Source: JBGPYB01 sp041493035
Lineage (GTDB): Bacteria > Acidobacteriota > Vicinamibacteria > Fen-336
Length of the DNA stretch: 7,854 bases
Direction of reading: 5' to 3'
Assembly: GCA_041493035.1 (NCBI GenBank)
Contig: JBGPYB010000193.1
Coordinates: 1 to 7,854, forward strand
Part shown: piece after piece, positions 1-4,667 of the stretch
Position numbering within the stretch: the first letter of the stretch is position 1
Layout of the letters: each line of letters opens with the position of its first letter
Notes under the pieces: generated by a model
What the model saw: the letters and a program-made list of their open reading frames with translations, nothing else
The model's database searches: none
What the model was told of the DNA's origin: nothing
Position numbers and translations under genes: made by a program

Positions 1-822
1 AAGCTCTCGGAGGGCAAGGATGGCCTTCTTCTTGACAGATGTGCCGCGGAGCGCGCAGAGGGTCCGCAAGATGCTGTTGCCGTCGATGGTAAAGCTCTTC
101 GAGTCAAGCGAATCGGCCAGGCCGCGTACCTCGTCATTTAGGTCAAAGTCCTCGGAGAACGTCGCGGCAACCATAAGGTCATAGACCGTCAGCTTCGTGC
201 CGGTACTATTGATCCGCTCGAATATCGGGCACACCTCGTCCAGCGTCCGTTCCGTGAGGGTTACCACTGGTACCTGGTACTCTCGGAAAGTCTCGTTGAC
301 ACGAAGGGCCTCGGCATTCAGGTCACTGGCGTCGGACAGCGCCGTAAGACTCTGCTGGAACTGGTTGAAACGGGCGAAGTCGAACATCAAGTTCAGGGGA
401 AGGCACCACTGGCTGTCCGTCGGTTGTCGATGGCGTAGCTCCTTCTCGCGAAGGTCGTAGACCACACTGAGGATATGGGGCTGTTCGGTGGCACCTTTGT
501 AACTCAAGACGCCGTAGATCGTCGTAAGGCGTTGCTGCCCATCGAGGACATAGTTGGTCGGATACTTGTCAGGGGTGGGCGGCAGCGAAAAGCCCTGGAT
601 GTCCCTTTCGCTCTTCAGCTTCTGTTCGGTGCGCCAGAAGAGGAGGCTGCCGATCGGATAGCCTTGGAGCACGCTCTCCAGCAGTTCGAGCACGGCTGGC
701 CGCTGCCATACGAAGCCGCGTTGGAATCTCGGGATCTTGACCTCCCCGGCATTCACACGTTCGACCAAGCGGTTGAGTCGCTCGGGCTCCGCTTTCGGCG
801 GTGTGTTGATGGTGACAGGCAT
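1..822 (-). CDS. DUF262 domain protein (GmrSD N-terminal-like), C-terminus cut by window edge
   Basis: The 274 visible residues form a clear DUF262 domain. IPRFQRGFVW lies at residues 30-39, the hallmark DGQQR at 94-98 (within YVLDGQQRLTTIYGVL), and FERINSTGTKL at 201-211. Family knowledge: DUF262 is a ParB/Srx-fold nucleotide-binding or nuclease module. It occurs in GmrSD-type restriction of modified phage DNA, usually followed by a C-terminal DUF1524 HNH nuclease, which here would lie beyond the left edge. I chose the ATG at 822 because GGAG sits 6 bases upstream and in-frame TGA stops at 870-868 and 864-862 limit extension; GTG at 834 and TTG at 861 are the alternatives. No signal peptide or membrane segment is seen. 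G+C is about 58% over bases 1-240, below the core genes, which fits an accessory or acquired gene. The family call is firm; an anti-phage role is inference. Confidence 0.9.
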   Translation of the reverse strand, partial: MPVTINTPPKAEPERLNRLVERVNAGEVKIPRFQRGFVWQRPAVLELLESVLQGYPIGSLLFWRTEQKLKSERDIQGFSLPPTPDKYPTNYVLDGQQRLTTIYGVLSYKGATEQPHILSVVYDLREKELRHRQPTDSQWCLPLNLMFDFARFNQFQQSLTALSDASDLNAEALRVNETFREYQVPVVTLTERTLDEVCPIFERINSTGTKLTVYDLMVAATFSEDFDLNDEVRGLADSLDSKSFTIDGNSILRTLCALRGTSVKKKAILALREL

Positions 823-896
823 CTGGAACTCCACGGAATATCGGACGATTCGGGCCGCCAATCACCTTCAGTGCGGGCTTCGTTGGTCCGCAGGAC

Positions 897-946
897 ACCT
901 AAGATCAGCGGCAAATGTGCCAGCGGCGTCCGCTGCATTGTTGGGA
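897..946 (-). other. attC-like (integron recombination site) remnant, tentative
   Basis: Beginning 12 bases after the stop of the HEPN-like gene, the minus strand reads TCCCAAC (946-940), AATG, CAGCGG (935-930), a short apex, then CCGCTGAT and CTTAGGT (903-897). This order mimics an attC site: R'' (RYYYAAC), L'' with an extrahelical G (936), L', R' (GTTRRRY). The first base of each R box deviates from consensus, including the G of the cleaved G/TT triplet. A separate small hairpin CAGCGG-ACG-CCGCTG spans 935-921, and CCGCTG recurs at 911-906. The pattern could be a decayed or imperfect attC, or just a G+C-rich hairpin. Confidence 0.25.
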
Positions 947-958
947 CGCCCGTCCATT

Positions 959-1387
959 CTACGAGAAAGATCTCTCCGCATTCTTGACGAGTTTCTCCAG
1001 TGAAGCCAGGTGGGTCTCGACCGACGTCGTGGCTGGAACGCGAGGGTCAGTGAAGTAGTAGAAATGCCCCGCGAGAAGGATCGCCTGGCTACCTCCGGCG
1101 AACACCTTCTGGCCGATCCGCGGGGATGCTTCCTTGAGAATCCAGTCCCGCTCCGTCCGGAAAAACTCGACAGCCGGGTTGCCCCTCAGAGAGTCCCACC
1201 ACACCTTCCATTTCGGGTGCTTTCGGTACTTGGCCCGTAGGCGGTGCAGGGCGGCGCGCGCAAAGATGACGGCCGCCTCGAGGAAGGCCTCGAACTCCAG
1301 ACGCTCGTCGACAAGACACTCGTCCGACTTCGCCAGGAAGAACCTGGACCGCGATAACGCCTCCCGCGACTCACGCGTTACATGCAT
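959..1387 (-). CDS. Small HEPN-like hypothetical protein (142 aa)
   Basis: I cannot name this gene. The product is a soluble, mostly helical, basic protein of 142 residues without signal peptide or membrane segment. Its middle reads FLEAAVIFARAALHRLRAKYRKHPKW, then WWDSL, then VEFFRTERDWILKE. From memory this resembles a widespread uncharacterised bacterial family with an 'FLEAA..FAR ... FF ... R..ILKE' pattern and a HEPN-like helical bundle. RAKYRKH fits the loose HEPN RNase signature R-x(4-6)-H, but the usual Asn after the Arg is absent, so catalysis is doubtful. The ATG at 1387 has only a weak AGG upstream. A TATACT -10-like box lies about 44 bases before it, and the TAG stop is at 961-959. 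The same-strand DUF262 gene starts 136 bases downstream. G+C of about 60-63% in sampled lines is lower than in the core operon. That it is a real gene is fairly sure; function is open. Confidence 0.72.
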   Translation of the reverse strand: MHVTRESREALSRSRFFLAKSDECLVDERLEFEAFLEAAVIFARAALHRLRAKYRKHPKWKVWWDSLRGNPAVEFFRTERDWILKEASPRIGQKVFAGGSQAILLAGHFYYFTDPRVPATTSVETHLASLEKLVKNAERSFS

Positions 1388-1429
1388 CCGAAACCTAGCG
1401 ACCGACTATGACTAGATTGGCTACGAATC

Positions 1430-1438
1430 CAGTATAGC
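1430..1438 (-). promoter_or_regulatory. Candidate -10 element upstream of the HEPN-like gene
   Basis: GCTATACTG on the minus strand is identical to the box before ruvX and contains TATACT at 1436-1431. It lies about 44 bases before the ATG at 1387, in a locally A/T-richer stretch between two genes. A recognisable -35 hexamer is missing, so the call rests on the hexamer, its location and its recurrence. Confidence 0.42.
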
Positions 1439-1487
1439 GCTCAGAGGGGCCGCCGGAGGGCGTTAAGACTGAACCGCCCCTTCCATG

Positions 1488-1528
1488 GCCCATTTTGGCT
1501 GGGCGGGCTGGCGGTGGCCAGAATGGAC
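1488..1528 (-). terminator. Inverted repeat downstream of the ruvX operon; possible terminator-like hairpin
   Basis: CCATTTTGGC (1490-1499) and GCCAGAATGG (1517-1526) form a 10-base inverted repeat with one mismatch and a 17-base G+C-rich loop. It begins about 25 bases after the stop of the membrane-protein gene, at the end of the ruvX-mltG operon. No T-run follows on either strand, so it is not a canonical intrinsic terminator. It could mark an operon end, aid Rho-dependent termination or protect the 3' end. Confidence 0.35.
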
Positions 1529-1552
1529 TGTGCCGCATGGCGCTTGACACCC

Positions 1553-3091
1553 TCAAGGCAGCTGGAGCGGGTTCTCGGGGTCGCCGGGGGCGACGAGGGC
1601 GGCCGAAATGAGCGATGCCTCGCCGCGGCCGAGGGTGACGAGCAGGTCGGGGCCGCCGGAGTCGGCGTAGTGATACGGATGGCGCAGGTGGAAGTCGCCG
1701 GCGATCGGGTATTCCTTGCGATGGGCGGGGGTCCAGAAGCTCGACTCCTCGACGACGACGGAGCCGCGGCCTCGGCCGGCGATCCGCAGCTCGAGGGTGC
1801 GGAGACGGGCCACCGGCCGGACACGCAGGAAGATGCCGTCGCCCGGGGCTGCGAGGGCCAGCCGGTCGCCCTCGACGTGAGCGCCTCCCGCGAGGTGAAC
1901 GTCGCCGGCGGTGGCGTCGGCCCCCTTCACGACGACATCGCTTCCGGTGAAGGCGAAGCGCGATCCCATTGAGCCGCCAATCACGAGGCGGTGCTTCCGA
2001 ATGAAGAGCTTGCCTTCGTGAAGGCCGGGCAGCGCGAGGATCACGGTGCGCCGGCGCGCGTAGAACGGGATGGGGCTGTGGGCCACGTCCCACAGCTCCG
2101 GGTGTCCGGGCTTGGCGGGCCGCTGGTAGACGCGTTCCCAGCGCTGGTCGTTCGCGAAAGCCCCGAGTAGCTGCACCGCGACTGAGACCACGGCCAAGAC
2201 GGTGCCGAAGGCGCGAAGGGCGTTCATTCCTTCGGGTAGAACGAGGCAGAGAAGAGGTAGCGCGGCCGTGAGAGTGGTGGCGCCCCAGCCGTCGCCGCCG
2301 TGCCATCCGGCCGTCGAACCGACGAGCGCCACGTGAGCCAGAAAGCCGCCGCCGAGGGTCGCCGTGAGCCAATGCTCACCGCCGCGCCAGACGCGGACGA
2401 GACCGACGAAGGCGACGACGACCAGGGGCGTGAAGATCAGGAGCCCCTTCGCGGGAGAGACGAAGAGGCCGAGGTGACCGACGCCAACGGCTGTGCCGAG
2501 ACCGTCGAGACCGGTGCCAAAGGAAGCCGGAAGCGCGGCCGACGCAAGGAGCCGCAGCGCGATCGGAGGCGCGGCCCAGATCGCGAGCCAGAGAATCTGT
2601 CGCGGCCAGCGGATCGCCGCAGCGATTGCGAGTACAAGAACAAGGGCAGCGTTCGCGGGCCACGCTGCGACGGCGAGTCCGAGCGGGAGGCCGGCTCGAC
2701 CCGCCCACGCCGGATCGTCGCCGCCCTTCAACAGAAACAGGAGAGCGACGGCAACGGCCAGGAGGCCGAAGGGCTGCGGCCCGAGAGACTGGCTCGTCGC
2801 CCAGACGCTGCTGCCGAGGGCGAAGAGGAGCGCGGCCCAACGGGCATCGCCCTCAGGATGGACGCGGCCAATGGCCTTGAACAGCACGGCCGCAGCCGCT
2901 GCCGACAGCGCTGAGCAGAGGAGCTTCCCCGCGAAGGCAACGTCGACGTCGGCTCCGCCGCCAATCGGCCGACCGTTCGCGATGAGCAGGACGAACGCCA
3001 GCGCCCCGAGGCCGATGGCCGAGGCGACCGACGGCCCCGGTGGCGCAGCGCCAAAGACCTGCGGTGCCTCCTCGGGCGCCCGTACGCCCAT
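1553..3091 (-). CDS. Polytopic membrane protein, glycosyltransferase-39/mannosyltransferase-like, with C-terminal soluble domain
   Basis: This 512-residue protein has about 8-10 hydrophobic segments between residues 22 and 312 (22-38, 57-72, 86-98, 107-121, 134-158, 165-186, 205-230, 243-258, 270-285 and 294-312). A polar, probably beta-rich, extracytoplasmic domain follows at about 315-512. LGLFVSPAKGLLIFTPLV (207-223) and WHGGDGWG (263-270) before a hydrophobic helix recall membrane glycosyltransferases of the GT39/mannosyltransferase type, whose usual forms read 'GLL.SPGRGL..YSP' and 'WWGG..WGPR'. The N-terminal loop after NGRPIGGG (39-46), where that class normally carries acidic residues, is short (only ADVD), so catalytic competence is uncertain. 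The ATG overlaps the mltG stop by one base (TGATG), with GGAG about 8 bases upstream, implying translational coupling. Likely role: inner-membrane envelope factor; substrate unknown. Confidence 0.8.
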   Translation of the reverse strand: MGVRAPEEAPQVFGAAPPGPSVASAIGLGALAFVLLIANGRPIGGGADVDVAFAGKLLCSALSAAAAAVLFKAIGRVHPEGDARWAALLFALGSSVWATSQSLGPQPFGLLAVAVALLFLLKGGDDPAWAGRAGLPLGLAVAAWPANAALVLVLAIAAAIRWPRQILWLAIWAAPPIALRLLASAALPASFGTGLDGLGTAVGVGHLGLFVSPAKGLLIFTPLVVVAFVGLVRVWRGGEHWLTATLGGGFLAHVALVGSTAGWHGGDGWGATTLTAALPLLCLVLPEGMNALRAFGTVLAVVSVAVQLLGAFANDQRWERVYQRPAKPGHPELWDVAHSPIPFYARRRTVILALPGLHEGKLFIRKHRLVIGGSMGSRFAFTGSDVVVKGADATAGDVHLAGGAHVEGDRLALAAPGDGIFLRVRPVARLRTLELRIAGRGRGSVVVEESSFWTPAHRKEYPIAGDFHLRHPYHYADSGGPDLLVTLGRGEASLISAALVAPGDPENPLQLP

Positions 3092-4116
3092 CAGCCCTTC
3101 TCCCCGGCGCGGCTCGTCGCGCGGTGGCGCTGGTAGCGGTCCACCGCCTTCTCATGGAGAGCGAGCGTTTCGTTGAACTCGTGAGTCCCGTCGTTGCGGC
3201 TCACGAAGTACAGGTCGTGAGCGCCGGCGGGCTCGGCGACGGCCTTGAGCGCTTCGCGTCCCGGCGAAGAGATGGGCCCGGGCGGCAGTCCCCCGTGCCT
3301 GTACGTGTTGTAAGGGGAATCGAGGCTTAAGTCCTTCTTGCGGATGTTGCCGTCGTAGGCCCCCGTCTTCCGGAGCGCGTAGATGACAGTCGGATCGGTT
3401 TGAAGGGGCATCCCGAGCTTGAGCCGGTTCAGGAAGACGGCGGCGATCCGCGGGCGCTCGTCGGGCTGCGCCGTCTCCAGCTCGACGATCGACGCGAGCG
3501 TCACCGCTTCTCGCAAGGTCAGGCCGCGCGACGTGAGACGGGACATCTCGGGAACCGCCACGGCGCGGAAGCGCTCCACCATGCGGCCGACGAGGCGCCG
3601 CGACTCCCCCGCCGGGTCTCCGGACTTGGGCACGTCGTACGTATCCGGGAAGAGGTAGCCCTCGAGATCGCTGGCGCTCGCGTCGAGATCGTGGATGACC
3701 TTCGGCTCACGGGCGGCGGCCAGAAACGCCTTCGCGTCCAGGCCGTGCTCGGCCGCGATCGCCGCCATGTCGTCCACGCTCTTTCCTTCGGGGAAGGTCA
3801 CGTCGTGGCGGACGACCTCGCCACGCACCAACATGTCGGCGATGTCGTCGAGGGACATCGGTCCCTCGACCAGATACTCACCCGCACGGAGTCGGCCGCC
3901 GTCGCCGCGCGAGAGAACGTGGGCGCGGAAAACGAGCGGGTGGCGAACGAGGCCGAGAGCTCCGAGCTGGCGCCCGATGGACTCGACGCTGGCGCCGTTC
4001 GGCACCACCAGCGTGAGCGGCGGATCGTCCAGCCCGCGCAGCGGAAAGCGCGTTTCGTGGACCCAGGCCAGCCAGAGGGTCGCGGCGAGAGCGGCAAGGA
4101 GAAGAACGCGGCGCAC
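3091..4116 (-). CDS. mltG: Endolytic murein transglycosylase MltG (YceG-like)
   Basis: MltG is an inner-membrane lytic transglycosylase that cleaves nascent peptidoglycan strands and limits glycan length. The 341-residue protein has an N-terminal signal anchor (about 2-20) and a LysM-like subdomain (about 33-105, ending TFPEGKSVDD). The YceG catalytic domain follows. SIVELET at 209-215 places the catalytic Glu at 212, matching the IVEKET motif of E. coli MltG (Glu218). LQTDPTVIYAL (238-248), SPYNTYRHGGLPPGPISSPG (267-286) and DLYFVSRNDGTHEFNETLALH (301-321) are the other family blocks. The length is normal. The GTG start at 4116 is 10 bases after the ruvX stop, and TGAGGG at the ruvX stop can act as its Shine-Dalgarno. 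It overlaps the downstream membrane-protein gene by one base. The identification is secure. Confidence 0.97.
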   Translation of the reverse strand: MRRVLLLAALAATLWLAWVHETRFPLRGLDDPPLTLVVPNGASVESIGRQLGALGLVRHPLVFRAHVLSRGDGGRLRAGEYLVEGPMSLDDIADMLVRGEVVRHDVTFPEGKSVDDMAAIAAEHGLDAKAFLAAAREPKVIHDLDASASDLEGYLFPDTYDVPKSGDPAGESRRLVGRMVERFRAVAVPEMSRLTSRGLTLREAVTLASIVELETAQPDERPRIAAVFLNRLKLGMPLQTDPTVIYALRKTGAYDGNIRKKDLSLDSPYNTYRHGGLPPGPISSPGREALKAVAEPAGAHDLYFVSRNDGTHEFNETLALHEKAVDRYQRHRATSRAGEKG

Positions 4117-4126
4117 GGGGCCGCCC

Positions 4127-4570
4127 TCAGGCCGTGGACTTCCTGGCCTCGGCGTCCGCGAGCTTCCGGTAGTCGAGGTAGTTCTGGAGGATGAGGATGG
4201 CCGAGACCTTGTCCACCACGGCCTTGCGCCCCTTGCGGCTCACGTCCCCTTCGATGAGGACCCGGTTCGCCACGGCGGAGGTGAAACGTTCATCCCACGG
4301 GACCACCGGCACCTTCACAGCGGTACGCAGCTCGTCCATGAAGGCCAGCACCTTTTGCGCCTGGGGCCCAAGGCCGCCGTCGAGGCGGCGAGGCAACCCC
4401 ACAACCAGCTCGGCCACCTCGTGACAGCGGACCAGCTCGGCCACGGCCTTCACATCCTTCCGCGGACCGACACGCTGGATCGTGTCGAGGCCGGAGGCCA
4501 GGGTCGCCGTCTCGTCGGACAGCGCCACGCCGATCCGCACATCCCCCACGTCAAGCCCCAAGTAACGCAT
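4127..4570 (-). CDS. ruvX: Putative pre-16S rRNA nuclease / Holliday junction resolvase-like RuvX (YqgF)
   Basis: RuvX/YqgF is an RNase H-fold nuclease implicated in 16S rRNA 5' maturation and, in some bacteria, Holliday junction cleavage. The 147-residue protein has the expected family size. Motifs in order are LGLDVGDVRIGVALSD (4-19, acidic Asp7), VVGLPRRLDG (56-65), WDERFTSA (92-99, Glu94) and VDKVSAILILQNYLD (119-133, Asp120), giving the three acidic active-site positions. The loop after VVGLP carries RRLDG, where many homologues have an Asn/Asp-Gly turn. The ATG at 4570 has no Shine-Dalgarno. A TATACT -10-like box ends only 9 bases upstream, so the mRNA is probably leaderless or nearly so. 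It is the first gene of the ruvX-mltG-membrane protein operon; mltG starts 10 bases after its stop. Confidence 0.96.
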   Translation of the reverse strand: MRYLGLDVGDVRIGVALSDETATLASGLDTIQRVGPRKDVKAVAELVRCHEVAELVVGLPRRLDGGLGPQAQKVLAFMDELRTAVKVPVVPWDERFTSAVANRVLIEGDVSRKGRKAVVDKVSAILILQNYLDYRKLADAEARKSTA

Positions 4571-4578
4571 GACGCGAG

Positions 4579-4587
4579 CAGTATAGC
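4579..4587 (-). promoter_or_regulatory. Candidate -10 element of the ruvX-mltG operon promoter
   Basis: On the minus strand GCTATACTG contains TATACT (4585-4580), one base off the TATAAT consensus. No convincing -35 hexamer is seen 16-19 bases upstream. Only 9 bases separate the box from the ruvX ATG, so initiation about 7 bases downstream would give a leader of about 3 bases or none. The same 9-mer occurs upstream of the gene at 959-1387. Confidence 0.5.
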
Positions 4588-4622
4588 CCGGGTTGACTTA
4601 CCGGCCCGCGAGACCCATCAGC

Positions 4623-4628
4623 TAGAAT
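4623..4628 (+). promoter_or_regulatory. Candidate -10 element for the phosphodiesterase-envC operon
   Basis: TAGAAT resembles a -10 box and is placed 39 bases before the ATG at 4668, in the divergent spacer. The nearest -35-like hexamer, TTGACT at 4593-4598, is 24 bases away, too far for a standard sigma70 promoter. This is a weak candidate. Confidence 0.25.
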
Positions 4629-4655
4629 CGCCTGTTGATCGAGCGTCGAGCCCAT

Positions 4656-4661
4656 GAGGAG
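4656..4661 (+). promoter_or_regulatory. Ribosome binding site GAGGAG deciding the phosphodiesterase start
   Basis: GAGGAG matches the anti-Shine-Dalgarno core and lies 6 bases before the ATG at 4668. It favours that start over the in-frame TTG at 4635, which would place 11 charged residues ahead of the signal peptide. Confidence 0.85.
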
Positions 4662-4667
4662 TTCTGG

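Noticed and set aside
197..987. Plus-strand frames opposite the DUF262 gene
   Set aside because: The minus-strand reading has the DGQQR and IPRFQRGFVW motifs in one uninterrupted frame; the plus-strand frames have none.
1395..2372. 325-codon minus-strand frame overlapping the membrane-protein gene in another frame
   Set aside because: The product is almost entirely Arg/Pro/Gly/Ala, typical of an out-of-frame read of G+C-rich coding sequence.
4593..4628. TTGACT ... TAGAAT as a complete sigma70 promoter
   Set aside because: The 24-base spacer is outside the usual 16-19; only the -10-like half is kept as a weak candidate.
3400..4657. Long plus-strand frames (3400-4194 and 3695-4657) opposite mltG and ruvX
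   Set aside because: Both are antisense to two firmly identified core genes, and their composition (Arg, Ser, Pro, His-rich) shows no domain.
4635..4667. TTG at 4635 as the phosphodiesterase start
   Set aside because: It would add 11 mostly polar residues before the signal peptide; the ATG at 4668 has an ideal Shine-Dalgarno.
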